The position numbers were made by a program, and so were the translations under genes. The notes below the pieces were generated by a model that saw only the letters and a program-made list of their open reading frames with translations, made no database searches and was not told the origin of the DNA. A stretch of DNA of 39,131 bases from Micrococcales bacterium (GTDB lineage Bacteria; Actinomycetota; Actinomycetes; Actinomycetales; Microbacteriaceae), in contig JAHEGC010000003.1 of NCBI GenBank assembly GCA_024639965.1, positions 19,655-58,785 on the forward strand, in the 5' to 3' direction. Positions 15,919 to 26,043 of the stretch are shown one piece after another (position 1 is the stretch's first letter; every line of letters starts with the position of its first letter).

Positions 15919-17661
15919 ATGGGAGGGACCTTTCGCGCGAGCCGTGATCGTCGTCGTGCCTCAATCGCAGCGGGAGCCATGGTTGCGGTCACCGTTGGGC
16001 TGACGGGCTGTGCGACTGAGACACCGCGGGACGCGTGGCGCGAATTCGGATGCGACACGGTTGGCGCCTCTCTCGACCAGCGTTCGGCTCGTGATGGTGG
16101 CGAGTTCGACGTCGTCGTTTATGGCGGAACTCCCTCGGGTGCGGCGGCCGCTCGGGCGGCCGCAGAACTGGGGGCGAACGTTCTCATCGTCAGCGATTCT
16201 GACCTGTTTGGTGGCGCAATCGCTAACGGGCTCGGTGCGACCGATGTGGGTGCGGTCGAAGCGAGCGTTGGTCTTGCCAAAACTTATTTAGACGACGTTC
16301 GTGAGTATTACGGGACCGACGACCTTCGAACAGAGCCCAAGGTCGCGGAGTGCATCGTCGAACGTTGGCTCGACAACCCGAACATCGCGACAATGCGCGG
16401 GGCAACTCTCGATCGAGCCCGCGTCACCGACGGTCTGATCACTGCCATAACTTTTCGCACCTCGAAAGCTGGTGCTGCGCGGGTAACCGTCCGTGGCGCT
16501 GACTTCATCGACGCGAGTTACGCCGGCGACCTCATGGGAGCAAGCCACGTCCCCACACGACTGGGAATGGGGGACTTTTACGCGTATGACGAGGGCGATA
16601 CTGCGACCCGCACGTTGTCCACGTACTTTTCATTGAGCGACCCGGCCGACGTCGCGAGTGCCGACGTGGCGATGTCGGCGCTGCCCCACGTCAGGCGCGT
16701 TGCCACACTCGACAACGTTGCGGAACTCGTCACGTCGGGGATGCCCTCCTTCACCTATCGACTGTGTATCACGCGCGAGAAGAACAATCGTTTACCGTTC
16801 GCTCAGTCACCGGGCTACGACGACTACGCACCGGCGTGGCGCTTGTTCATGCGCAACTTCGTCGGTTTCACCGCCCAGCACGAGGCACGTGTGCTCGACA
16901 ACGGGACGGTGCTCACTCAGCTCTGGCGAATCGCGAGACTTCCCAACGGCAAATTCGACCTCAACGCGGCGCCGTCGTCGTTCACTAATTTCTCGATTCC
17001 TCGTGCCTATTTCGACGACGCTCGAACTCGCACCGAAATCCTCGCTACATACCGTGACTACCTCCAGTCGTTCCTTTGGTTTGTCCAACACGACCCGTCG
17101 GTGCCCGAGATGGAACGAGCGGCGCTCGCCGATTTCGGCTTGTGTGCCGATGAATTCACGACGTCCGATTCGTGGCCCGCGAATATCTACTTGCGGGAGG
17201 GCCGTCGGCTCGTCGGTCAGCGAACGCTGACGGCGAACGACATCCTTATCCCGCACATAACACCAGATGCCGTGGCCGTCGGGAGCTACGCGATCGACAG
17301 CAAACCAACTTCTTTTCTCTGGTCTAACGGAACCTTCGCGCGGGACAGGGGAGAGATGATCGACGTTCCGATTTATGAAATTCCCTTCACCGCGATGCTC
17401 CCCGCCCACGGCCCGAACAATCTGATTGTCTCGGTGGGAATTTCGGCTTCACCACTCGCTTTTTCCAGTGTGCGAATGGAACCTCAATTTCTCGAGCTTG
17501 GGCACGCCGCCGGCGTTGCGGCAGCGCTCGCCGCCCAATCGGACCATGTATTGTCCGGCGACCTCGCACCGAGGGTTCAACGTGAGCTCGCTCGCACCGG
17601 CGGCTTCGCGGGTCTTGCTTCGATTTGCGCGACGATCGACCCCGGTTACACGCGCTGTTAG
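15919..17661 (+). CDS. FAD-dependent oxidoreductase, predicted exported lipoprotein
   Basis: Leader with lipobox-like LTGC; FDVVVYGGTPSGAAAARAAAELGANVLIVS Rossmann motif; C-terminal VSVGISASPLAFSSVRMEPQFLELGHAAGVAAALAA. Confidence 0.82.
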   Translation: MGGTFRASRDRRRASIAAGAMVAVTVGLTGCATETPRDAWREFGCDTVGASLDQRSARDGGEFDVVVYGGTPSGAAAARAAAELGANVLIVSDSDLFGGAIANGLGATDVGAVEASVGLAKTYLDDVREYYGTDDLRTEPKVAECIVERWLDNPNIATMRGATLDRARVTDGLITAITFRTSKAGAARVTVRGADFIDASYAGDLMGASHVPTRLGMGDFYAYDEGDTATRTLSTYFSLSDPADVASADVAMSALPHVRRVATLDNVAELVTSGMPSFTYRLCITREKNNRLPFAQSPGYDDYAPAWRLFMRNFVGFTAQHEARVLDNGTVLTQLWRIARLPNGKFDLNAAPSSFTNFSIPRAYFDDARTRTEILATYRDYLQSFLWFVQHDPSVPEMERAALADFGLCADEFTTSDSWPANIYLREGRRLVGQRTLTANDILIPHITPDAVAVGSYAIDSKPTSFLWSNGTFARDRGEMIDVPIYEIPFTAMLPAHGPNNLIVSVGISASPLAFSSVRMEPQFLELGHAAGVAAALAAQSDHVLSGDLAPRVQRELARTGGFAGLASICATIDPGYTRC

Positions 17662-17670
17662 CCTCGAATC

Positions 17671-17958
17671 GTGCAAGTAACGTTCGCAAGTGACATGTTC
17701 GAGTGGCGCGGACCGTCGCCGTTTCATTTCATCAGAGTCCCCGACGATGCCGCACTCGACATCCGCGACCTCGCCCCGTTGGTCACCTACGGCTGGGGCG
17801 TAATCCCGGCGACCGTGACAATCGGGGGAACCTCCGTGACCACCTCGCTGTTTCCCAAAGACGGCGGTTACATTGTTCCCGTCAAGAACGCGCTTCGATT
17901 GCCCGAAAAGATCGCACTTGGTGACGTCGTCGACGTCACACTGACAATCGGTGAATGA
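17671..17958 (+). CDS. DUF1905-like small protein
   Basis: FEWRGPSPFHFIRVPDDAALDIRD...GWGVIPATVTIGGTSVTTSLFPKDGGYIVPVKNALR. Confidence 0.75.
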   Translation: MQVTFASDMFEWRGPSPFHFIRVPDDAALDIRDLAPLVTYGWGVIPATVTIGGTSVTTSLFPKDGGYIVPVKNALRLPEKIALGDVVDVTLTIGE

Positions 17959-17970
17959 CAGACTGGTCGA

Positions 17971-19296
17971 ATGACCGAGCAAACTGCCGTCCCGTTTCGT
18001 GATGCGCTCGCCTATTGGTGGAAACTCGGCCTGACAAGTTTCGGGGGGCCGGCAGGTCAGATTGCCATGCTTCACGACGAAGTCGTCGTGAAAAAACGCT
18101 GGATTTCCGAGAAACGCTTCCTCCACGCGCTCAACTACTGCATGATTCTTCCCGGGCCCGAAGCGCAGCAACTCGTCACGTACGTCGGATGGCTCATGCA
18201 CGGCGTGCGCGGCGGAATTCTTGCCGGGTCGCTCTTTGTCCTCCCGTCATTGGTTTTGCTCATCACGCTGAGCTGGGCGTACCTCGCTTTCGGCACCAGC
18301 CCAATCGTCGCTGCAATGTTCGCCACCATCAAACCCGCCGTTGTCGCCATCATCGCCCAGGCCGTTTACCGAATCGGGTCGCGCTCGCTTCGCCACCCCG
18401 CACTGTGGACGATCGCGGGCGTATCGACCGGGGCGATGCTGGTCTCGGGTTCGTGGTTTCCCGTCATCATGGTCGTCGCCGCACTCGTTGGCTTTGCCGG
18501 TTCGCGGTTCGCCCCCACCGTCTTCGCGGGTGGTGGAGGCCACAGTTCGGCCGCTCGGGAAACGACGCCCGCGATCATCGACGACAACACCCCGACCCCG
18601 CTCCACGCCCGCGTCACGGTCTGGAGATTGGTTCGCGCGGTGGTGATGGCCGCCGTGGCGTGGCTCGTGCCCGTCGGAGCCCTCTGGGTGACATTCGGAG
18701 CCGACAGTCCGCTCGTTGACATGGCGATGTTCTTCTCGGGTGCCGCGTTCCTCACCTTCGGTGGTGCTTACGCCGTCTTGCCTTACGTCTATCACGGTGC
18801 CATCAGCGCTGGTTGGGCGACTCCCTCACAGATGGTCGATGGTCTCGCACTGGGTGAAACCACGCCGGGACCGCTCATCATGATTGTGTCGTTCGTCGGG
18901 TTCCTCGGCGGTTATGTCGGCGAGTTCCTCGGAACGGGCTCGGCGTTCCTGTCGGGACTGGTTGCCGCCATCCTCGTCACGTGGTTCACGTTCCTTCCGT
19001 CCTTTTTCTTCATCATCGCCGGCGGTCCCTACGTGGAAACCACCCGCGGTATGAAGGGCGTCACCGCTCCACTCACGGCGATCAACGCCGCGGTGGTGGG
19101 TGTGGTGTTGAGCCTCGCGATCACATTCGCGGTGACCGTGTTCGTACCCAACGGCGCAAGCCTCAACGCTGGTGCGCTCGTCATCGTCGCTGGCGCGGCT
19201 CTCGCGCTCTTCCGATTCAAGCGAAGCATCCTCGAGGTGGTCCTTGCTTCGGCGGCAATCGGGCTCGTCGTCGGAGTCGCCACGCTGTTACTTTGA
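17971..19296 (+). CDS. chrA: Chromate transporter family protein (ChrA-like)
   Basis: WWKLGLTSFGGPAGQIAMLHDEVV...GPEAQQLVTYVGW repeated in C-terminal half as FLTFGGAYAVLPYV...GLALGETTPGPLIMIVSFVGF. Confidence 0.88.
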   Translation: MTEQTAVPFRDALAYWWKLGLTSFGGPAGQIAMLHDEVVVKKRWISEKRFLHALNYCMILPGPEAQQLVTYVGWLMHGVRGGILAGSLFVLPSLVLLITLSWAYLAFGTSPIVAAMFATIKPAVVAIIAQAVYRIGSRSLRHPALWTIAGVSTGAMLVSGSWFPVIMVVAALVGFAGSRFAPTVFAGGGGHSSAARETTPAIIDDNTPTPLHARVTVWRLVRAVVMAAVAWLVPVGALWVTFGADSPLVDMAMFFSGAAFLTFGGAYAVLPYVYHGAISAGWATPSQMVDGLALGETTPGPLIMIVSFVGFLGGYVGEFLGTGSAFLSGLVAAILVTWFTFLPSFFFIIAGGPYVETTRGMKGVTAPLTAINAAVVGVVLSLAITFAVTVFVPNGASLNAGALVIVAGAALALFRFKRSILEVVLASAAIGLVVGVATLLL

Positions 19297-19340
19297 CCCC
19301 CGCTGGGGCGATTCACAGGAACGCCCCCTACGCTTGGGTA

Positions 19341-20429
19341 ATGAGCGCAACACTCGTCGCAACGGCGACCTCGAACTACACCGAGATTCTCGCCCGCGTC
19401 AAGGCGGCAGGGCTCCTCACCAAGACGCCAAGTTTCTACGTCATCCGCATCGCGGTCATCTCCGCGCTCGCGGTCGGTCTGTGGATCGCGGGAGGCTTCC
19501 TCGGAGCGTCCGACGCCCACCAGGGTGTCATCATCGGTGTCGCCTTCGTCATCGCGGCTTTGCTGGGTGTTCTCGGCGCGCAATACGGCTTCATCGCCCA
19601 CGAGGCGTCGCACCGCCAGGTCTTCCGCAACAATAAGCTCAACGACTGGGCGGGCCTCATTCTCGCCAATCTTTTCGCGGGCCTCTCGTATGGTTTTTGG
19701 ATGCGCAAGCACAACAAGCACCACCAGAAGCCCAACCAGATTGGTCAAGACCCCGACATCGCAATTCGCGTGCTCAGCTTCACGGTCGAATCTCGCGACG
19801 AAAAGCGCGGCGTCGAACGCTGGTTCTCTAACCGTCAGGGCTACCTTTTCCCCGTCCTGCTCTTCTTCACCGGATTCGACCTCCTGCTCGATTCTCTTCA
19901 GGCTCTGCGTCGTCGCGATCGTCCCGCCGGAATCCGCGCTCTCGAGTTCTCGCTCATGGTTGTCCGACAGGTCGCGCCCTACGTCATCATGGGCCTCATG
20001 TTCGGGTGGCTCTGGGCTATTGCACTCTGGTTCGTCATGATGCTCGCGTTCGGCTTCTTCATGGGGGCCGCGTTTGCACCCAACCACAAGGGAATGCCTC
20101 TCGTTCCCCGCGAGGCGAAACTCGACTTCTTCGAGCGCCAAGTTCTCACCAGCCGCAACATCCGCGGATCGTGGCTCAAGGACAACCTCATGGGTGGGCT
20201 CAACTATCAGGTCGAGCATCACCTCTTCCCGTCGATGCCGCGACCGCACCTACGATCCGCTCACGACATTGTTCTCGCGTATTGCGCCGACAAGAACATC
20301 ACGCTCGTCGAGATGAACCTCATCTCGTCGTACAAGGCGATCATCACGTACCTCAACAAGGTGGGACTCAGCAACAACGTCGACCCGTTCGTGTGCCCCA
20401 TGGTCGCCGACCTCCGCCCTCGCTCGTAA
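19341..20429 (+). CDS. Membrane fatty acid desaturase
   Basis: His boxes HEASH, HNKHH, QVEHH. Confidence 0.93.
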   Translation: MSATLVATATSNYTEILARVKAAGLLTKTPSFYVIRIAVISALAVGLWIAGGFLGASDAHQGVIIGVAFVIAALLGVLGAQYGFIAHEASHRQVFRNNKLNDWAGLILANLFAGLSYGFWMRKHNKHHQKPNQIGQDPDIAIRVLSFTVESRDEKRGVERWFSNRQGYLFPVLLFFTGFDLLLDSLQALRRRDRPAGIRALEFSLMVVRQVAPYVIMGLMFGWLWAIALWFVMMLAFGFFMGAAFAPNHKGMPLVPREAKLDFFERQVLTSRNIRGSWLKDNLMGGLNYQVEHHLFPSMPRPHLRSAHDIVLAYCADKNITLVEMNLISSYKAIITYLNKVGLSNNVDPFVCPMVADLRPRS

Positions 20430-20453
20430 CGCCCCTCGCGCTACGCTGTAACC

Positions 20454-21416
20454 ATGGCGTGGTTGGTGACGGGTGGGGCCGGATACATCGGCGCTCACGT
20501 CGTTCGTGCATTCGCGTCCGCCGACATCGACACGGTCGTTCTCGACAATCTGTCGTCGGGTCACCGCGAATTCGTTCCCGACGGCATTCCGTTCGTTGAG
20601 GCGTCGATCACGGACTCGGTCGCCCTCGCTCGGCTGTTCGCCGACTACAGTATCGACGGCGTCGTGCACCTCGCCGGTTACAAATACGCGGGCGAATCGG
20701 TCTCGCTTCCGCTCGTCACCTACGACCAAAACGTGACGGGTACCGCACGACTGCTCGAGGCGATGGCGAACGCGGGCCTGTCCCGCATCGTGTTCTCCTC
20801 CTCCGCCGCGGTTTACGGAACGCCGTCGGTCGACGTTGTCACCGAATCCACCCCGACCTCACCACAGTCTCCCTACGGCGAAACGAAGCTCATCGGCGAG
20901 TGGCTCATGCGGGATCAGGGGGTCGCAACCGGTCTCGCCCACACCAGTCTTCGGTACTTCAACGTTGTCGGCTCGGGGTCCGATGACGTGTACGACACGA
21001 GCCCTCACAACCTCTTTCCCCTCATCTTCGAGGCGCTCGTCGACGGGCGAACCCCGAAAATTTTCGGTAACGACTATCCGACTCCTGACGGCACGTGCGT
21101 TCGCGACTACGTTCACGTCGCTGATATCGCCGACGCCCACGTGGGGGCAGCCAGGGCTCTCATGGCGGGCACCGCGCTCGAGCCCGTGTACAACCTGGGT
21201 AGTGGGTCGGGCACGTCGGTGGGCGCGATCATGTCCTCGGTGGCCGACGTGACGGGAATCCGATTCGACCCCGAGATTCATCCGCGACGACCGGGTGATC
21301 CGAGTCGAATCGTCGCGGACGGGCAGGCGGCGTCCCGCGACATCGGCTGGGCGCAGCGCCACACCGTCGAGTCGATGGTCGCGAGTGCGTGGTCGGCTCG
21401 TCAAGCCCACGCCTGA
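20454..21416 (+). CDS. galE: UDP-glucose 4-epimerase
   Basis: MAWLVTGGAGYIGAHVVRAF, SSSAAVYG, SPYGETKLIGEW, YFNVVGS. Confidence 0.93.
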   Translation: MAWLVTGGAGYIGAHVVRAFASADIDTVVLDNLSSGHREFVPDGIPFVEASITDSVALARLFADYSIDGVVHLAGYKYAGESVSLPLVTYDQNVTGTARLLEAMANAGLSRIVFSSSAAVYGTPSVDVVTESTPTSPQSPYGETKLIGEWLMRDQGVATGLAHTSLRYFNVVGSGSDDVYDTSPHNLFPLIFEALVDGRTPKIFGNDYPTPDGTCVRDYVHVADIADAHVGAARALMAGTALEPVYNLGSGSGTSVGAIMSSVADVTGIRFDPEIHPRRPGDPSRIVADGQAASRDIGWAQRHTVESMVASAWSARQAHA

Positions 21417-21443
21417 GTCGGTGCTTGTCGCTAATCTGGTGAC

Positions 21444-22550
21444 ATGGTGTCGGGCGGAGTGACGAAGCACGCGACTCTCCTCGCGGACGGTCGCGAACTG
21501 TTCTACTTCGACGACGCCGACACCGCTCTCGCCGCCGAACGAGCGATCGACGCGCGCGATCTCGACGCCCGCCCCGCGACAGCGTCGATGCGTCAGGACG
21601 TGCTCACGGGGGAGTGGGTCAGCATCGCCGCTGCCCGCCAGAACCGGGTGTTCTTGCCGTCCGCCGCGGCCGATCCGCTCAGCCCGCAGACCGCCACCAA
21701 CCCGTCGGAGATTCCGTCGATGTACGACGTCGCGGTGTTCGAGAACAAATCTCCGTCGTTCGGTCCGCTCCTTGTCGACGACAACGCACCCCTGTCTCTC
21801 GATGACCTCGTCGACGTCGGTGTGGGTCGCACCCGCACGTCGGTCGGACGTTGTGAAGTCGTCTGCTTCAGTCCCGACCACGAGGGTGCCCTCGGATTCA
21901 TGGGTGAAAGCCGGATGCGCACCGTCATTGAAGCGTGGGCGGATCGCACCGAAGCACTGTCGGCCATGCCGGGCATTCAGCAGGTGTTCCCCTTCGAAAA
22001 CCGTGGCCAGGAAATTGGTGTGACGCTGCACCACCCCCACGGTCAGATTTATGCCTATCCCTACGTCACTCCGCGTACCCAACGATTACTAGCGACGACA
22101 AGCGCGGTCGATGGTTTGTTTGACAAAATTCTCGATGCCGAACGCGCGGCGGAACGGGTGTTGTTCGCCGGCGACCATTGGACGGCGTTCGTGCCGTTCG
22201 CTGCGCGCTGGCCCATCGAGATTCACCTGCTTCCGCACCGACACATCGCCGACATCGCCGAGTCCTCCGAGGCCGAACGTGCGGAACTCGCGGTGGTTTA
22301 CCCCAGGATTCTTCGCACCCTCGACCTGCTGTATTCGACCCCAACGCCGTACATCGCAGCCTGGCATCAAGCGCCGGTCCACGTCGGCCGTGAGCGCATC
22401 CGACTGTCGATGCGCATCACCTCACCGCGGCGGGCGGAAGACAAGCTGAAGTTCCTCGCGGGGTCGGAAACGGCGATGGGTGCGTTCATCGGTGACGTCC
22501 TGCCCGAGGCACAAGCCGATTTCCTTCGCGAAGCATTCACCCGCGCATGA
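21444..22550 (+). CDS. galT: Galactose-1-phosphate uridylyltransferase
   Basis: VFENKSPSFGPL, FENRGQEIGVTLHHPHGQIYAYPYVTP (HPH motif). Confidence 0.95.
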   Translation: MVSGGVTKHATLLADGRELFYFDDADTALAAERAIDARDLDARPATASMRQDVLTGEWVSIAAARQNRVFLPSAAADPLSPQTATNPSEIPSMYDVAVFENKSPSFGPLLVDDNAPLSLDDLVDVGVGRTRTSVGRCEVVCFSPDHEGALGFMGESRMRTVIEAWADRTEALSAMPGIQQVFPFENRGQEIGVTLHHPHGQIYAYPYVTPRTQRLLATTSAVDGLFDKILDAERAAERVLFAGDHWTAFVPFAARWPIEIHLLPHRHIADIAESSEAERAELAVVYPRILRTLDLLYSTPTPYIAAWHQAPVHVGRERIRLSMRITSPRRAEDKLKFLAGSETAMGAFIGDVLPEAQADFLREAFTRA

Positions 22551-23695
22551 CCCTCATCGATCGCGTCACCGCGCGCTTTCACGACATCGTCGGCGAGAGC
22601 CCACGGGGCATCTGGTCGGCACCCGGCCGTGTCAACATCATCGGTGAACACACCGATTACAACGGCGGCTTCGCTCTCCCCATGGCAATCGACCGTCACA
22701 CGGTCGTCGCGGTGAGCCGTCGCGAGGACGGACTCGTTCGCGTCGGGTCGACACTCTCCGGCGACGTCGTCACTACAGAACTCGCACGGTGTGTTCCCGG
22801 ATCCGTCAGCGGCTGGGCGGCCTACCCACTCGGTGTGCTTTGGGCGCTCGGCGGTTCACGCGGTCACTTCCCCGGGCTCGACATCGTCATCGACACCGAC
22901 GTGCCCATCGGCGCCGGGTTGTCGTCCTCCGCGGCGATTGAGTGTGCCGTCGCTGTCGCGGCCAACGATCTCTGGGAACTCGACCTCGATCGCATGCAAC
23001 TCGCGTACGCCGGGCAGCGCGCCGAGAACGACATGGTCGGTGCACCGACCGGGATGATGGACCAAATCGCTTCTCTCTTTGGCGAAGAGGAATCGGCGGT
23101 TCTCATTGATTGCCAGATTCCCGAGGCGCAAGCCGTTCCGTTCGCCCTCGCCTCCGAGGGGCTGGCGGTGCTCGTCATGAACTCGACCGTGCACCATTCC
23201 CACGCCACTGGCGGCTACAAGGATCGCCGTGCCGCGTGCGAACGCGCCGCCGTGGCGATGGGCGTGGAGTTTCTTCGTGATCTCGCCGTTGACGACCTGC
23301 CGAGGTTGCGCGAAACGGTCGACGATGTCACCTTCCGCCGCGCACGTCACGTCGTGACCGAGAACGCTCGCGTGCGCGCGGTTGCCGAACTTCTCGAGAC
23401 CGACGGGCCGCATGCCATCGGCGACTTCCTGGTTGCGTCACACCTCAGCATGCGGGACGACTTTGAAATCTCCATCCCCCAGATCGACCTCGCGGTTCGC
23501 GTCGCGCGCGAGAACGGGGCGCTCGGAGCGCGCCTGACCGGCGGCGGATTCGGTGGCGCGGCGATCGCGCTGGTACCCCGCGACGCGTTACCGACGATCG
23601 AACACGAGGTTCGCGCCGCCTACGCCGAAGCGCAATTCGACGCACCCGATTTGTTCGTCGTGACGCCGTCGCGCGGGGCGGGGCGAATCGATTAG
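22547..23695 (+). CDS. galK: Galactokinase
   Basis: APGRVNIIGEHTDYNGGFALPMAI, PIGAGLSSSAAIECAVA, ARLTGGGFGGAAIAL. Confidence 0.96.
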   Translation: MTLIDRVTARFHDIVGESPRGIWSAPGRVNIIGEHTDYNGGFALPMAIDRHTVVAVSRREDGLVRVGSTLSGDVVTTELARCVPGSVSGWAAYPLGVLWALGGSRGHFPGLDIVIDTDVPIGAGLSSSAAIECAVAVAANDLWELDLDRMQLAYAGQRAENDMVGAPTGMMDQIASLFGEEESAVLIDCQIPEAQAVPFALASEGLAVLVMNSTVHHSHATGGYKDRRAACERAAVAMGVEFLRDLAVDDLPRLRETVDDVTFRRARHVVTENARVRAVAELLETDGPHAIGDFLVASHLSMRDDFEISIPQIDLAVRVARENGALGARLTGGGFGGAAIALVPRDALPTIEHEVRAAYAEAQFDAPDLFVVTPSRGAGRID

Positions 23696-24204
23696 CGCGT
23701 CGCGCCCTTGAGGGAGCCGGTCGTCTTACCCGCGGGGTCGTAGACGAGGCAATCGATACCGCGGTCGCCGTTGGCCCACGACGATTCCGTGGGGTAGTAG
23801 TAGATGAAGTCGAGATCGGAAATGCCGAAATCAAGCCCGATGAACGTGCCGAATTCCTTCGCGCATTCCGTCGACCCCTGGTTCGTCAGTGCCTCCACCG
23901 AGGGATAATCACCGTCGGGAAGTGTGGTTGAGGCGTAGACCTCGAGGTCGTGTGCCGCGGAACAGGCGGCGAACGGATCGGTTGACTCAGCCTCGTCTTC
24001 GAGCGCTGTTCGATTGACGCAGTCCCCCACCGCCAACGACACGAGCCCGGTGGGGGGAGACGACGCAGAGGTGGCCGACGGCACGGGCTGCGTCGACAAC
24101 TGTGCAGCCTGCCACAGGGTCGACACCGTCGTGCACCCGCTCATCACGACGACGGCACCGATCGCGAGAGCGACCAGCGAGAGGCGAGGAATGCGAAGGG
24201 GCAC
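23692..24204 (-). CDS. Predicted lipoprotein, septum-formation-like domain
   Basis: Lipobox VVMSGC; VGDCVNRTA...CSAAHDLEVYA and C-terminal CLVYDPAGKTTGSLKG. Confidence 0.7.
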   Translation of the reverse strand: MPLRIPRLSLVALAIGAVVVMSGCTTVSTLWQAAQLSTQPVPSATSASSPPTGLVSLAVGDCVNRTALEDEAESTDPFAACSAAHDLEVYASTTLPDGDYPSVEALTNQGSTECAKEFGTFIGLDFGISDLDFIYYYPTESSWANGDRGIDCLVYDPAGKTTGSLKGATR

Positions 24205-24213
24205 GCGACCAGA

Positions 24214-25014
24214 TTACCGAAGGGTGCCGAGCACGTCGTCATGGAGCAGACCGTTCGTGGCGCAGGCCGTTCCGTGCCACGGGCCGTCGCGTCCGTCGAT
24301 GTCGGTGAATCGACCGCCGGCCTCCTCCACAATCGGCACGAGGGCGGCCATGTCGTAGGGCTGCAGGTCGCACTCGGTAGCGACATCAATGGCACCCTCG
24401 GCGACGAGCATGTAGGCCCACATGTCACCGATTGCTCGGGCGCGCCACGCGGCGGTGGCGAGGGCGATGGCCTGGTCTCCCCGACCCGCGTTGATCCAGC
24501 CGGGCAGGGAGTTGTAAGAAACCACGGCGTCGGCGAGTGTCGCCACTTTGCTGACCTGGATGCGTTCCTCGTGCTTGCCCGAGCGTTGTGTGTAGGCGCC
24601 GTGTCCCGTGGCACCCCACCAGCGTTGACCGAGTGCTGGGGCTGAGACGACACCGACGACGGGAACCCCGTCGATTGCGAGCGCGATGAGCGTTCCCCAA
24701 ATGGGCACGCCGCGAAGAAAGTTGGCGGTGCCGTCGATGGGGTCGATGATCCACTGACGGTGGGGGCGTCCCTCTCCGTCCTGGTGGCCCGTCGCCCCAA
24801 ACTCTTCACCGAGAATCGCGTCGCCGGGACGTGCCGCGGCAAGACCCTCACGAATGGCGTGCTCGACCTCGCGGTCGGCTTCGGTGACGGGGGTGCGGTC
24901 GGGCTTCGTCGTCACCGTGAAGTCCTGCGATTCGTAGCGGCGCATCGACACGAGGTCGGCCATGGCAGCGAGTGAACGAGCGAGGGCGAGGTCGTCGACG
25001 AGGTGGATGGTCAC
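24214..25014 (-). CDS. hisN: Inositol-monophosphatase-family histidinol-phosphatase
   Basis: GEEFGATG, WIIDPIDGTANFLRGVPIWGTLIAL, GDMWAYMLVAEGAIDVA. Confidence 0.85.
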   Translation of the reverse strand: MTIHLVDDLALARSLAAMADLVSMRRYESQDFTVTTKPDRTPVTEADREVEHAIREGLAAARPGDAILGEEFGATGHQDGEGRPHRQWIIDPIDGTANFLRGVPIWGTLIALAIDGVPVVGVVSAPALGQRWWGATGHGAYTQRSGKHEERIQVSKVATLADAVVSYNSLPGWINAGRGDQAIALATAAWRARAIGDMWAYMLVAEGAIDVATECDLQPYDMAALVPIVEEAGGRFTDIDGRDGPWHGTACATNGLLHDDVLGTLR

Positions 25015-25023
25015 ACCGTCAGG

Positions 25024-26043
25024 TTACGCCACACCGTCGAGCGACCGCAGCAGACGTTGCACGGAGTCGAGACGCGCGGGTCCTTCGCCACCGAGTTCGC
25101 CCGCCACGACGGCTTCCACCATCGCGCAATCGTCGTCGACGTGGTTACATCCACGCGGGCAATTCTCGGCAATCGCGGCGAGATCGGTGAACGATGCGAG
25201 GACCGATTCGGGCTTCACGTGACCGAGACCGAATGAACGAACTCCCGGGGTGTCGACGAGCCAACCCCCGCCGGGGAATCGGAACGACGCGGTCGACGAC
25301 GAGGTGTGACGTCCGCGACCCGTGACATCGTTGACGACTCCGGTGGCGCGACCGGCGTCGGGGATGAGCGCGTTTACGAGGGTGGACTTGCCCACGCCCG
25401 AGTGTCCGACCGCGACGGTCGTGTGCCCACGGAGCAACTCGGCGAGTTGTGCGAGGGGCGGGTCGTCCGACCTCGAGGTGACGACGGGAACGTCGAGCCC
25501 CGAAAAGTGTGCGAGGAAGTCGGTGGGGTCTTTGAGGTCTGTCTTGGTGACGCACAGGATGGGAAGAATTCCCGCGTCGAAGGCGGCGACGAGATAACGG
25601 TCGACGAGTCGTTGGCGCGGCTCGGGATTCGCCGCCGCGACAACGATGAGCATGCGATCCGCATTCGCCACTATGACGCGCTCGACCTGGTCGCTGTCGT
25701 CTGCCGAGCGACGCAGAATGGTGACGCGCGGTGTGACGCGCACGATGCGCGCAAGGCTGCCCTCATCGCCGGAGGTGTCACCGACCACATCGACGACGTC
25801 GCCCGTCACAATCGCTGTTCGGTGCAGTTCGCGAGCCTTGGTCGCGGTGAACTCGCGCTCATCGGCGGTTCCCTCGTCGGCAAGAACGAGATAGCGCCCC
25901 CGGTCGACGGTCAACACGCGCGCAGGAATCGAATCGTCGTGAGCCGGTCGCGTCTTGGTGCGCGGCTTGCTCCCCCGTTTCGGTGGGCGAACGCGAGCCG
26001 CCGACTCGTCGAATCGATCGAAGTTGCCGTCGAGCCAGGTCAT
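25024..26043 (-). CDS. rsgA: Ribosome small subunit-dependent GTPase A
   Basis: Circularly permuted GTPase: TKTD, GHSGVGKSTLVNAL, VDTPGVRSF, CPRGCNHVDDDCA zinc motif; start overlaps aroA stop. Confidence 0.95.
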   Translation of the reverse strand: MTWLDGNFDRFDESAARVRPPKRGSKPRTKTRPAHDDSIPARVLTVDRGRYLVLADEGTADEREFTATKARELHRTAIVTGDVVDVVGDTSGDEGSLARIVRVTPRVTILRRSADDSDQVERVIVANADRMLIVVAAANPEPRQRLVDRYLVAAFDAGILPILCVTKTDLKDPTDFLAHFSGLDVPVVTSRSDDPPLAQLAELLRGHTTVAVGHSGVGKSTLVNALIPDAGRATGVVNDVTGRGRHTSSSTASFRFPGGGWLVDTPGVRSFGLGHVKPESVLASFTDLAAIAENCPRGCNHVDDDCAMVEAVVAGELGGEGPARLDSVQRLLRSLDGVA

